A stretch of 64,000 bases of DNA from assembly GCF_003014535.1 (NCBI RefSeq), contig NZ_PYGD01000011.1:62001-126000 (forward strand). Direction: 5' to 3'. Of this stretch, positions 18,301 to 26,765 are shown piece after piece; position 1 is the stretch's first letter, and every line of letters begins with the position of its first letter. A program made the position numbers and the translations under genes. The notes under the pieces are model-generated. The model saw only the letters and a program-made list of their open reading frames with translations. It made no database searches and was not told the DNA's origin. This DNA comes from Taibaiella chishuiensis. GTDB taxonomy: Bacteria > Bacteroidota > Bacteroidia > Chitinophagales > Chitinophagaceae.

Positions 18301-20400
18301 GTCATTGCTGAGTGTGATACCATATTTCACGGCCAGGTAAGAATTGATCCGTTGCTTTTCGGTACCTGTAGCGTTCTGCAGGTCTGTGCTGTAAGCAAAC
18401 ACTTCGGAGATACCGCCCTGGAACACTTCGTTGCCGTTACCGGTAAGCCCAAAGCCTTCCGAGCCGATCGCGAAGTTATTGGCATTATTGAGAGTTCCGA
18501 TATTATAGGCCGTGGTATTATACACCCTGCCGTTCAGGTTGAGGTAGATACCGTTATTGGCAGTTCCGCTACCCTTCCAGGCCATACCGGCAATGTGTAC
18601 GGGCAGGTTGCCTGCGCCTACGTTCTGATCCAGCGGCAGACCGTTATCCCGCCATACCTGGTAATTATCCCCGGCCCTTACGAGGTTCGGATCATCATCG
18701 CCCCAACCGAAAGCAGTACGGTAGCCAGTAGCAGCCGAGTTGTGCATTACCCCATAAGCCGTGCCCGCGCTGGTGTCGGAAGGGAAATAGCTATCATTAT
18801 CCCGGTAGAAGAATTGGTTGGTACCGTTGAAGTAGTAAAAAGGATTGAAGTTAAAGCCATAGTTTTTACTGTCTGCTGCATACGTGGCATCCGTAACCAG
18901 GTTGGGCCTGTAAGCCGCATTATTGTCCTGGCTTACCGTATGGCCATTACCAGAAAGGTCCTGCCACAGGTTTTTCGGACCTGCCGTGGCCGTGCCGTCA
19001 TCGGCTTTATGCCACATCATCAGGCCACCCACTACGCCACCCGGCGCCTGTACATAGGCTGCAAGGGTAAAGTACTGGCCATTGGTCAGCGTTACATCGG
19101 CATACACATAAGGCTCGCCGTTGTCGATCACAGTGGTCGTGCTGGTCATATCGGTCACTACATCGGTAGCATCGATAGTCGCATCGGTACTCTGGATCAG
19201 CTTAAGCGCGGCATACTGTTTAGGCCAGGCCACACGTACGGTGCCTACGCTACCGGTATTCTGCACTTTCCATACCGAGGCAAAACGGTAATTGATACCG
19301 GGTATACCGGTGATCGCTACGGTCGGCTTTTTGGCCTGCCCGTTATCGCCCCATACCAGGAACTGGCCATCGGTAAGCGATTGGGTATTACCGGCATTGG
19401 CATGCTGCAGACCAGTAGTGCTGATCACCACCTGTTGCCCTGTATTGCCGCTGCGTGATTGTTTCTGATGCAGGTTACCTGCATTGTCGCGGCCTATGCC
19501 TGCTATATTATAATGATAGCCGGCATTGGTGGTAGCGCTCCAGGTAACACCCGAAGCCGCATTTTTATAATCGCGGGTACCGCCGGCATAGGTCGTCCCG
19601 TATTTAATGGCCATATAGCTTTCTACACGATCCATTTCGTCGACGGTCAGTTTGTTTTCGAATACCATCATTTCATTCAACTGCCCGTTAAGCGAGCCCC
19701 AGTTGGTATCGCCACCCACACGGATATCGCGGGAGTTGTTGTTGACCACGGCATTCTGCAGCTGGTTACCGGAGTAATCGGTGCGCGTACCATTCAGGGA
19801 AACGGTGGCAGCGGCATAGGCTGCTGTAGCGCCGGCGCCATTCAGCCAGCCCGCACCCGCAGAGAAATAGCTGCCTGCGGTAAAGCTGTTGGTACTCAGT
19901 CCCTGGTAACCGGGGCCACCGGTAAAGAACAAGAGGTTATACAGCCCGTTGTTCGAAGTATGCAGACCCGGGTAGTCCATAGAGGCGTCAAAGCCCAGGA
20001 AACCGCATCCGGTCAACTGGTTCATATATCCTGCTGCATAGAGGTGACCGCTGGCCCTGTCGATAATATTAACACCGGTTGCCGGCTGGAAGGCCATAAA
20101 ATCGGCGTTAAAAGTAACCGTCGGGTTAAAGTTGGCCAGTGTTGCCGCATTGGAAAACGTAGGCCGGGAGCCCGCTACGGCCTGCAGCAGGTTGAAGCCG
20201 GTACCTGTAAATTCGTTCCACTGGTATACCGTAGTATTATCCGTTGCCGCGGTGGTGCCGGCATCCGAAAACAGCATACCTGTAGCATCGGCTCTATACC
20301 ATGCCGACACAGGAACCCCGCCGGGGTTCTGTGCCTGGGCAACATGGCCATATAATAGCGATGCGAACAATCCATTGTAAAGTAGAGTTCGTCTTAACAT
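15376..20400 (-). CDS. Giant T9SS surface protein with three tandem LamG-like modules
   Basis: This 1674-residue protein begins with a signal peptide (to about residue 24, HVAQAQ). It then carries three tandem modules of about 430-470 residues. Each opens with a GG-VxxGL-xxWxxAD segment (LamG-like), continues with a Y-x-AIKYG motif and NIAGIGRD-x-x-xLxQKQSxSxNT, and has QxLVWGDNGQ-type strands and a VWKVQNTGSVGxVRVAWP strand. A non-repeated section follows. At the end come VVLPVTLTSFTAKVQGSQV, common before T9SS tails, and a sorting domain from IQILPNPARDFVTVSG to the end. It is probably a large surface adhesin or carbohydrate-binding protein; no catalytic site is visible. Long open frames on the opposite strand come from its regular codon use. 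Confidence 0.93.
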   Translation of the reverse strand: MLRRTLLYNGLFASLLYGHVAQAQNPGGVPVSAWYRADATGMLFSDAGTTAATDNTTVYQWNEFTGTGFNLLQAVAGSRPTFSNAATLANFNPTVTFNADFMAFQPATGVNIIDRASGHLYAAGYMNQLTGCGFLGFDASMDYPGLHTSNNGLYNLLFFTGGPGYQGLSTNSFTAGSYFSAGAGWLNGAGATAAYAAATVSLNGTRTDYSGNQLQNAVVNNNSRDIRVGGDTNWGSLNGQLNEMMVFENKLTVDEMDRVESYMAIKYGTTYAGGTRDYKNAASGVTWSATTNAGYHYNIAGIGRDNAGNLHQKQSRSGNTGQQVVISTTGLQHANAGNTQSLTDGQFLVWGDNGQAKKPTVAITGIPGINYRFASVWKVQNTGSVGTVRVAWPKQYAALKLIQSTDATIDATDVVTDMTSTTTVIDNGEPYVYADVTLTNGQYFTLAAYVQAPGGVVGGLMMWHKADDGTATAGPKNLWQDLSGNGHTVSQDNNAAYRPNLVTDATYAADSKNYGFNFNPFYYFNGTNQFFYRDNDSYFPSDTSAGTAYGVMHNSAATGYRTAFGWGDDDPNLVRAGDNYQVWRDNGLPLDQNVGAGNLPVHIAGMAWKGSGTANNGIYLNLNGRVYNTTAYNIGTLNNANNFAIGSEGFGLTGNGNEVFQGGISEVFAYSTDLQNATGTEKQRINSYLAVKYGITLSNDAGTGTADYLSSNAVNVWNATQNNGFAQNIAGIAYDYSSGLNQKQSRSVNTGKQVLIGTTGLANANDLNTVGLLNDGQYLVWGDNGQSKSPGVLIDGLNGVNYRFKSIWKVQNTGSVGAVRVAWPAGLNNLSLLQSADSVFNASDVLTGMTTNTTTINGTVYNYADVTLANGQYFTFAAYVAHAPGGVANGLSHWYRADMNVTATGDGTSVTAWTDYASGVTASQIATANLPVFRAGAANYFNFNPGINFTAADQKIGNITVGTLNSLDFDIFTLTKEGMSGGRYFNVGMNNTTLNGTNWDAPGLYGNGAIARRDNGGSLLFNSGTVPAVASNVSSISYNNFHDQSFSKGVNGSATGTVYTHAAIGEVTGGHIFGANTGAGTSGDDGGIVGSVGEVIIYGNGNITAEERNRVDAYLAIKYGVTLDTSRHYLSSKAAIVWDKQADSAYYHNVAGIGRDTISALYQKQSSSQHTNTNNQVAMGLGSLYATNAANTGTLADGQFMLWGDNGSVSAMTNNAATYTTFSYNGNAANRRMKRVWKVRNSGVGQTVKLRFPVASVGTTTLAAEDGCTQYAIIYASDENFTSGLVVAPLTVNGTDYEALNNFPQGASYFTFAKLAGVEPGLVTLPATTTTVPNFSTCSTNSWRYAKQTAGSNKYLAISGMTTVQLGNLGVTITPTGAQYNNNGRQTRLMPRVTTITDASNGNYTGVKVRVYYSAAEKAATQISNAQTNGWFKYQGNAATIAGDINTNGVFTGGAAMQVIPDASGTEDGVAYVDFYNVSSFSSFVFVSSTEPAGVVLPVTLTSFTAKVQGSQVVLDWLTASEHNNRGFAVERSADSKQWTAIGFVTSRAPGGNSATALAYQHADLQPLKGQSYYRLKQTDNDGRYVYSNIRQVVTGNGAAIQILPNPARDFVTVSGLDGTETIHILDASGRKIKESQVSGTTATLQLSGMPQGLYHIRVIAPGGAVVSRKVIKL

Positions 20401-20991
20401 GATCTTGTTTTTAAATGAAGAATATAGGATGAGTTATTGGGGCTGAAAAAAGAGCGTGTTGTATTGCCGGGTAATGGACTAAGCGCCTGGCCTTACGCTA
20501 CGGGTAACACCGGTTTTAAACTTCGCCCATTATCTATCCGGATGCAAAACAAGATCATCATCAGAACTTTTTTTTTCATAATTGTAATACCTGAATATCA
20601 GAATTGAGGTTTTCGGCTACAGTAGCGCAATGCGTACCCCACTGAAAAAACACGGCACCTGTTCCTGCCGGAAGCCGCACAACCCATGCAGGCCACTATT
20701 GCACAGCATCGCTTCGCAGGAGCATCTTCTTTCTGTCATTTATTTAGGCGCAGCAACAGCAATAGGGAATATTCAATTTTTGTATTGAGCATCTACAACA
20801 GGAGCACCCGAACCGGAATGCATATATTAGCTTTGGCCCCCGTTTCATAAATTTACCGGGAGGCATTTTTTATACGAAACCAGCCGCTCCGGGTAGCTTA
20901 CCTTTACGGTCGTAATCCTGCCCGGCAGCAGGAAGGCCGGGCAGGGAGCCTGTTATTCCCGTATTTTCTAAGGCGTATTTTTAAGATTAAG
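20401..20991. other. Divergent intergenic region, 591 bp
   Basis: No gene was seen. The region should contain the promoters for the 1674-residue gene (minus) and the LuxR-type regulator (plus). TAGCTTTG at 20828-20835 matches the plus-strand -7 box TAnnTTTG; no TTTG lies at the normal distance upstream. It would give a leader of about 150 nt that includes the hairpin at 20917-20945. Confidence 0.4.
20917..20945 (+). promoter_or_regulatory. Perfect GC-rich hairpin in regulator leader
   Basis: CCTGCCCGGC / GCCGGGCAGG is a perfect 10-bp stem with a 9-nt loop, 46 bp before the response regulator ATG. With no T-run it is unlikely to be a simple terminator; it may shape the 5' leader. Confidence 0.5.
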
Positions 20992-21666
20992 ATGAAAACA
21001 ACATACAAATCGGTTTTGGTGATAGACGACCACAAGATGGTGGCGAACGGCATTAAACTGATCATCGGCGATCTCTTCGACAATTTTTATATGGCGCACG
21101 ACGGGGCAACGGGTATGAGTTATGCCCTGCAGCATTTTCCCGACCTGATCATCGTAGACTATACTTTACCGGATACTTCGGGCGAGCTGCTGGTACGGGA
21201 ACTGAAATTTAAAATGCCGGCTTCCAGGATACTCGGTTATTCCTTTACCTATTCGGCCGATGTGATCGTAAAAATGTTCCGCTCGGGTATAAACGGTTAT
21301 ATCATCAAGAAAGATAACGACGAAGAATTCCTGAAAGCTGTACAGGCCCTGATGAACGGCAGGGACTACTTTTGTAAGGAAGCACGCAATCATGTGATCG
21401 GCAGGTTATCGGCAGATGAAGAAGATGAAGAGCTGGCCATGAAACAACTGATCGCGAATACTGAATTTTCGGCCAAACAGATCGCCCTGATCAAACTGCT
21501 CTGCAAACAGATGAGCACGAAGGAGATCGGTCTTCACCTCAACCTCACCGAACGAACCGTAGAACAATACCGCAGTAATATTTCCCAGAAGATCGGCGCC
21601 AAAAACCTGGCCGGCATCGTGAAATTCGCGCTGCAGAACGGCATCCTGGAACTGGATGACCTGTAA
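20992..21666 (+). CDS. LuxR/NarL-family response regulator
   Basis: This 224-residue protein has a receiver domain (about 7-125) with Asp12/Asp13 and phosphoacceptor Asp56 in LIIVDYTLPD, and a C-terminal LuxR HTH (about 155-220) with MSTKEIGLHLNLTERTVEQYRSNI. The linker region 140-150 is acidic (DEEDEELA). No sensor kinase lies beside it, so it is an orphan regulator here. The neighbours are a divergent surface protein gene and a co-oriented small secreted protein, either of which could be a target. A perfect GC-rich hairpin lies in its leader. Confidence 0.94.
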   Translation: MKTTYKSVLVIDDHKMVANGIKLIIGDLFDNFYMAHDGATGMSYALQHFPDLIIVDYTLPDTSGELLVRELKFKMPASRILGYSFTYSADVIVKMFRSGINGYIIKKDNDEEFLKAVQALMNGRDYFCKEARNHVIGRLSADEEDEELAMKQLIANTEFSAKQIALIKLLCKQMSTKEIGLHLNLTERTVEQYRSNISQKIGAKNLAGIVKFALQNGILELDDL

Positions 21667-21748
21667 CACCTGCTCCATGCAGTACCTGCGGTATATGAAT
21701 ATGCCGGGAAAGCCGTAGATTTATGGCCGGAAACCAACCGGTACGTCT

Positions 21749-22126
21749 ATGAAAAAATTTACGACACTGCTGCTGCTCGCTTCATCTACGTTATTCCATA
21801 CAGCCTCCGGCTATGAAGACGGTAAATGTATGATGGCTGTTACCTATAGCGAAATGGCTTACCTGACCTTCAAAAAAGCCACCAAAGCCACCAGCACAGA
21901 GGCTTTCGGGCAAGCCATCAAAAAAGGAATGGAACAGGCCCAGCAGGCCGCTGCCTACGCCGTACAATGCTCCTGTACCAACGCTGAGACCTACACCCTT
22001 ACCGCATACACTATAGGTAAAAAAGGCCTGGACCGGACCGAACTCAAAGACATGCAGGCTGCAGCGAAAAAGGCCATGGACCTTTGCCTGGATGCAATGA
22101 GTGCGGCTCAGCAATGCAACAAATAA
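21749..22126 (+). CDS. Small secreted protein, unknown
   Basis: This 125-residue protein has a signal peptide at about 1-21 (MKKFTTLLLLASSTLFHTAS). The mature part is helical and rich in Ala and Lys, with six Cys in total, including CSC near the middle and a CLDAMSAAQQC pair near the end, which suggests disulfides in the periplasm. I do not recognise a family. It lies 82 bp after the LuxR-type regulator and 101 bp before the MscS-type channel, all on one strand, so the three genes may be co-transcribed. A periplasmic partner of the channel is a conceivable role, without direct evidence. Confidence 0.75.
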   Translation: MKKFTTLLLLASSTLFHTASGYEDGKCMMAVTYSEMAYLTFKKATKATSTEAFGQAIKKGMEQAQQAAAYAVQCSCTNAETYTLTAYTIGKKGLDRTELKDMQAAAKKAMDLCLDAMSAAQQCNK

Positions 22127-22227
22127 CAACCCCGCCCGACTCAGGCGTGCCCTTGCACCCGCTGTACCGGCAGGCGCCGGGTACTGCAATAGCTGCATAA
22201 ACCCCAGGGACTATTCACCCACAACTC

Positions 22228-24714
22228 ATGCCTATGCGTTTCCTTACCTACCTGATCCTGTCCGTTTGCTGCTTTGTACCCGTCCGCGCCCAACATGCGG
22301 ACTCCGTAACTGCCCGTACGACCGACACTTCGTTATCGCCTTTTGTAAGTAAGGTATGGGCTGCTGCCGAGCAGGATAAAAGCCGGAACCGCTCTCATTA
22401 CGAGACGGTAAAGATGAAACTTAAGCAACAGGCCATATGGAATGAGCTGAGCGAAACGGCAAACCAGGTAAAGTTATACCTGGCAACCAATGCAGAACTG
22501 AAACGGACCACGCAGGATATCGCCTATATTAAAAATTGCCACAACCTGGTACAGGAAGGAATTTTCACGAACAAGGGCAGCGCGCAGACGGAAAGGAATT
22601 TATCGGTATCCTCGGTGATCCTGTCGCAGCTGATCAGCGAAACGGAAACCAACAAGAAGAAATACGATAAATATGCCACGGAACTCACGACCTACAGGGT
22701 CCATATGGACTCGCTCTTAAGCGACCCGGTCCTGTATGCATTTCCAAAAGATTCGGTAGCGGTGGTAAAATACATCATGCGACTCAGGATCATCTCTGCT
22801 GCCGGCGACCCTTCGGATAATGCCCTTAACCAGGAACTGGAAACGGCACAAACGGTACAGAACGAACTCGACGGCCTGTTGTTTACCCTGTATGCTTCTT
22901 ATGAAAAGATAGAACGGTACCGGGACCAGCTCAGCGAACGCAGCCTGCAAAAAGAGTTCAACAGCCTTTGGGAAGCCCCCAAACAATACCGCCCTTTCAA
23001 GGAGATTCTCGGTTTCTCCTACGCCAAAGAAAAGATGGCCTTGCAGTTCTACCTGCAGGAACATCTATTCCGTATAATCCTTGTATCCGGTATTGCCCTG
23101 TTGATCTGCCTGGGCGTGTTCACCTTAAAAAAGAGGATACGGCAGGACGAGCGGCTCCGCCCGCTGGATGACACGCTGCTGCTGCAACACCCCATAGCTG
23201 CGTCGCTGATCGTGGTGCTGAGCATTTTCCAGTTTGCATTTGTCAACGCGCCCTATATTTTCAACTTTTGTCTCTGGGCAGCGGGCATTGCCTGCCTGCT
23301 CCTGCTGCTGAAGGGGTATATTACCCGCTTCTGGGTCAACTTCTGGATCGTGCTGGCGAGCCTGTTCCTCCTGGTCAACCTGGATAATTTTATCCTGCAG
23401 GCCTCACGTGCAGAACGCTGGCTTATGCTGGGGCTTGCACTGGCAGGCGTACTGTTCGGCAGCTTCATCCTGTTCAGCCGGCAGCAACGTACCGCGTTAA
23501 AGGAGAAATACATCCTGCTCTTTATCCGTTTCCTGGTACTTGCAGAAGTTTTATCGCTGCTGCTCAATGCCACCGGGCGGTATAACCTTTCCAAAACCCT
23601 GCTGGTAGCAGGTTATACGGGAACAGTATGTGCCATTCTCTTCCTTTGGGTGATCCGGCTTATCGACGAAGGCCTGCGCCTGGGCACCCTGCTGTACCGC
23701 AGTACCGGCAAGAAACCTTTCCAGCTCAACTTTAACCGGCTGGGCGACAAGGCCCCCACCACACTCTATGTGCTGCTGGTCGCGGGTTGGTGTATCATTA
23801 TCGGGCGTCATTTCTATTTTTTCAGGAAGCTATCGGCGCCGTTCAACGATTTCCTGCACCGGCAGCGAACGCTGGGCAGCTACAGCTTTTCTATCGATGG
23901 CCTGGTCCTCTTTATCGTGATCGTTGCCTGTTCCCTGGTCTTGTCGCGGATCGTTTCCTTTTTTGCCGACGATCCGCTGGCGGTACACAGCAATACCCCG
24001 CATTCGTCCAGGCGGGTGCCTGTCGGCAGCTGGATCCTGCTGATCCGTATCGGGATCATCAGCCTGGGTTTGTTCCTGGCCTTTGCAGCCGTAGGGTTTC
24101 CTTTAGATAAGGTTACCATCATACTGGGAGCGCTGAGCGTAGGCATTGGACTTGGCCTGCAGGGCCTGGTCAGCAACCTTGTAAGCGGCCTGATCATCGC
24201 TTTTGAAAAACCGGTCAAAGTCGGCGACCTGATAGAGGTAGACGGCAAATCGGGTGTGATGAAATCCGTAGGTTTCCGCAGCAGTATTGTTACCCTCCGC
24301 AACGGTTCGCACCTGGTGGTGCCCAATGGCGACCTGCTGAACAACCACCTCGTCAATTGGTCGGATGCGCGCAATGCCCGGAAAGTGGTGATTCCGCTGG
24401 GTGTAGCCTACGGATCCGATCTAAAAAAAGCCAAAGCCGTGTTGGAAGAGATCGCAAGGGCCGACGAGCATATTATGGACACACCGGCCCCGGCCGCCGT
24501 ACCACGCGGCTTTGGCAATAATGTGATCCAGATCGACCTGGTATGCTGGGCGGCCAACCTGCACGATGCAGAAACCCTGACCGGCAATATCATGCTGGAA
24601 ATCGATGCCGCTTTCCGCCAACACCAGATCGAAATGCCGGTACCACTGCAGGATATCCGTATCTATACCGAACAGAGCACCGGCGCCGGTGAAGCAAATA
24701 CAGAAGACCGATGA
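22228..24714 (+). CDS. Large MscS-family mechanosensitive ion channel
   Basis: This 828-residue protein (826 if the ATG at 22234 is used) starts with a signal peptide ending near PVRAQ. A periplasmic helical domain covers about 20-270. About ten membrane helices follow from 280 to 650. The MscS core comes next: the Gly/Ala-rich pore helix VTIILGALSVGIGLGLQGLVSNL, then the beta domain with FEKPVKVGDLIEVDGKSGVM and VVPNGDLLNNHLVNWS. This is the long MscK/YbdG-like build, not the short MscS. Such channels release solutes on membrane tension; large forms may be gated by extra cues. The stop overlaps the start of the DUF4421 gene (ATGA). Confidence 0.93.
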   Translation: MPMRFLTYLILSVCCFVPVRAQHADSVTARTTDTSLSPFVSKVWAAAEQDKSRNRSHYETVKMKLKQQAIWNELSETANQVKLYLATNAELKRTTQDIAYIKNCHNLVQEGIFTNKGSAQTERNLSVSSVILSQLISETETNKKKYDKYATELTTYRVHMDSLLSDPVLYAFPKDSVAVVKYIMRLRIISAAGDPSDNALNQELETAQTVQNELDGLLFTLYASYEKIERYRDQLSERSLQKEFNSLWEAPKQYRPFKEILGFSYAKEKMALQFYLQEHLFRIILVSGIALLICLGVFTLKKRIRQDERLRPLDDTLLLQHPIAASLIVVLSIFQFAFVNAPYIFNFCLWAAGIACLLLLLKGYITRFWVNFWIVLASLFLLVNLDNFILQASRAERWLMLGLALAGVLFGSFILFSRQQRTALKEKYILLFIRFLVLAEVLSLLLNATGRYNLSKTLLVAGYTGTVCAILFLWVIRLIDEGLRLGTLLYRSTGKKPFQLNFNRLGDKAPTTLYVLLVAGWCIIIGRHFYFFRKLSAPFNDFLHRQRTLGSYSFSIDGLVLFIVIVACSLVLSRIVSFFADDPLAVHSNTPHSSRRVPVGSWILLIRIGIISLGLFLAFAAVGFPLDKVTIILGALSVGIGLGLQGLVSNLVSGLIIAFEKPVKVGDLIEVDGKSGVMKSVGFRSSIVTLRNGSHLVVPNGDLLNNHLVNWSDARNARKVVIPLGVAYGSDLKKAKAVLEEIARADEHIMDTPAPAAVPRGFGNNVIQIDLVCWAANLHDAETLTGNIMLEIDAAFRQHQIEMPVPLQDIRIYTEQSTGAGEANTEDR

Positions 24715-25721
24715 ACCGATTAACGTTGCTCGCAGGAATGATGTCTTTGCTTGTTGCGGCCCGGGCGCAGGCACAACCGTCGTTGCCCGACAGCAGCAAT
24801 TTTATTTCTTACTTCGACAAGATCCTGATCAAGTGTAACGTAAGTACCCAATCGGACCGCTATTCCATAATCGACAAAACCGGCAAGGACGTGGATTTAC
24901 GCGCCAATACGGAATACCGGGCTTTCCTCTCGCTCGATTATGAATTTATCGGTTTCAGCTATGGATTTTCGCCAAGGTTCCTGGCAGCCAACGACGACCG
25001 GCTTAAAGGCCACTCCTCGTTCAGGAATTACAAATTACAGTTCTTCCCCGGCCGGTTCCTGCAAACGGTCGCCTTCGACCGTACCAAAGGATATTATGTA
25101 AAGAACACCGGCGATTTTGTGCCGGGCTGGATAGCGGGCACCCATCCCTATATCCAGATACCGGATCTGAAGATCACGCAATGGTCGGGCAGCACGTCGT
25201 ATATCCTCAACCCCGATTTCTCGATCAAGAACCTGATCTACCAGACCCAATGGCAAAAGCGCAGTGCGGGCAGTTTTGTACCTTCCCTGTTTTACGACTA
25301 CACCCGCTACACCATGAACCTGCTAGGCGTCCCTACGCGCCAGGAGGATTTCAACTTCCGGCTTGGATTGGGTTATTACTATACCTGGATCATCGGTAAA
25401 CATTTTTTTGTCTCCCCCAATTTACTGCCCTCGCTGGGACTGCGCTACTCCCGCGCTAACACGGATAAAGACAGCACCACTGATAAGGGCGACAAATTTT
25501 ACTTTACCCGCTTCCTGGAAGGCGGTATCAAAATCGGGCTCAATACGGACCGCTGGGTTGCGGGGGCCGGGCTCAACTTCAATATCAACTGGTATAACGA
25601 GAACAAAACAATGGCGGTGCAAAACAATAAAATTTTCGGCATCCTCTATCTCGGCTACCGCTTCAATACCCCGCGCTTTATCAGCCGCGCACACCAGGAA
25701 TTGATGAAACGACTACCCTAA
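24711..25721 (+). CDS. DUF4421 outer-membrane-type protein
   Basis: This 336-residue protein has a signal peptide to about residue 21 (ARAQAQ). The mature part consists of alternating beta strands with many aromatic residues (YSFGF-, YTRYTM-, FNINWY-type strands) and ends in a strand-like region, as expected for a small outer membrane beta barrel. It matches the Bacteroidota-specific family DUF4421, which has no known function. It overlaps the MscS-type channel by 4 bp and is surely co-translated with it. An outer membrane pore partnered with an inner membrane tension channel would make physical sense, but that is inference. Confidence 0.85.
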   Translation: MNRLTLLAGMMSLLVAARAQAQPSLPDSSNFISYFDKILIKCNVSTQSDRYSIIDKTGKDVDLRANTEYRAFLSLDYEFIGFSYGFSPRFLAANDDRLKGHSSFRNYKLQFFPGRFLQTVAFDRTKGYYVKNTGDFVPGWIAGTHPYIQIPDLKITQWSGSTSYILNPDFSIKNLIYQTQWQKRSAGSFVPSLFYDYTRYTMNLLGVPTRQEDFNFRLGLGYYYTWIIGKHFFVSPNLLPSLGLRYSRANTDKDSTTDKGDKFYFTRFLEGGIKIGLNTDRWVAGAGLNFNINWYNENKTMAVQNNKIFGILYLGYRFNTPRFISRAHQELMKRLP

Positions 25722-25740
25722 CCTACTTAGGTATTATACA

Positions 25741-25772
25741 AAAAAAGGCGTCCCTGCCGTAACAGGAACGCC
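25741..25772 (-). terminator. Terminator of the SusC/SusD/GDPD operon
   Basis: GGCGTCCCTG / CAGGAACGCC (one mismatch) with a 6-nt loop is followed on the minus strand by TTTTTTGTATAA. It lies 34 bp after the phosphodiesterase stop. Since the DUF4421 gene converges here, it may serve both strands. Confidence 0.8.
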
Positions 25773-25805
25773 TGGAAAACGCATTTTCGCCGGGATCTGA
25801 AAAAC

Positions 25806-26732
25806 TTAGTCGTGTAACCCTTTACTACGCAGGTATTGCAGCAGTTCATAAGGACGGTCGGTCTGGATCGCATTCGCACCCAACGCCAACAGGTAACCCC
25901 AGTTGGCATCGGCATCCGTCATGGCACGTTCGTCATCATGACCGGCATTCTGCGAAGCCCAGAGCGCATTGAGCCATACGGTAACGCCCGCGGCTTTTAC
26001 TTTCGGGATACACTCCGTTACCACAGGCGATTTTTCCTGGTCGAAGCCCAGCTCGAAACCTGCGGGGCGGTATTGTTTAAAAAAACCGTCGATCAGGTTG
26101 GGTGGTAAAAACTCCGGCCCGGCGCTTGTTGCATATAATGCCGGGCTGATCATAGGCATATAATGTATACTGTCGACGATCGGCCCGAATTGCTTACGCA
26201 GTTGGGCGAGTGGCAATACACCTTTAAACAGGCCCTGTTCTACCGTCCCGGTCTTTTTGAGCACAGCATATACATCAGGAATAATATCCCAGCATTTGTC
26301 GAGGTTCACCAGGATGGGCTTGCCTTTTACCGCGCGCATAAACGCTTCGAAGGTGGGGATCCGTTCTTCGGTTGGTCCGCCATGGCCCTGTTTCAGGGTC
26401 AGCTGTTCCAGTTCTTCCCAGGTATGTTCCGACACCAGGCCTTTACCCGATGTGGTCCGGTCTATTTTCGGGTCATGCATCAGGATCAGTACACCGTCTT
26501 TGGTCTTCACCACGTCGGTCTCCATTATGTCTACCCCCATCTTCAGGCATAGATCCAGGGCATGCAGGGAGTTTTCGGGTGCATTGCGCCAGTCGCCGCG
26601 ATGCGCTGCCACCAGCACATAGTGGCTGGAGGGATGCAGGAAATGCGTCATAATACTTTGTGCGGTCCGGGGTTGTTGCGCATGCAGCAAACCCGCAGCC
26701 AGGAAGGAAACCAGGAAAGCTATTCTTTTCAT
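25806..26732 (-). CDS. Glycerophosphodiester phosphodiesterase
   Basis: This 308-residue protein has a signal peptide (about 1-18, FLAAGLLHAQ) and a TIM-barrel GDPD domain. The catalytic set is visible: AAHRGDWRNAPENS with the first His and Arg, DIMETDVVKTKDG with the metal-binding Glu and Asp, and LMHDPKIDRTT with the second His. It hydrolyses glycerophosphodiesters to glycerol-3-phosphate and an alcohol, here in the periplasm. It is the last gene of the minus-strand sigma/FecR/SusC/SusD locus, starting 34 bp after SusD, so it probably processes what SusC/SusD import. Confidence 0.94.
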   Translation of the reverse strand: MKRIAFLVSFLAAGLLHAQQPRTAQSIMTHFLHPSSHYVLVAAHRGDWRNAPENSLHALDLCLKMGVDIMETDVVKTKDGVLILMHDPKIDRTTSGKGLVSEHTWEELEQLTLKQGHGGPTEERIPTFEAFMRAVKGKPILVNLDKCWDIIPDVYAVLKKTGTVEQGLFKGVLPLAQLRKQFGPIVDSIHYMPMISPALYATSAGPEFLPPNLIDGFFKQYRPAGFELGFDQEKSPVVTECIPKVKAAGVTVWLNALWASQNAGHDDERAMTDADANWGYLLALGANAIQTDRPYELLQYLRSKGLHD

Positions 26733-26765
26733 CGGTCTGTTATTTTTTTGTTTGTAAGAATGATA

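Noticed and set aside
18238-20355. Two plus-strand frames of 406 and 298 residues
   Set aside because: Antisense to the 1674-residue protein; their repeats only mirror its modules.
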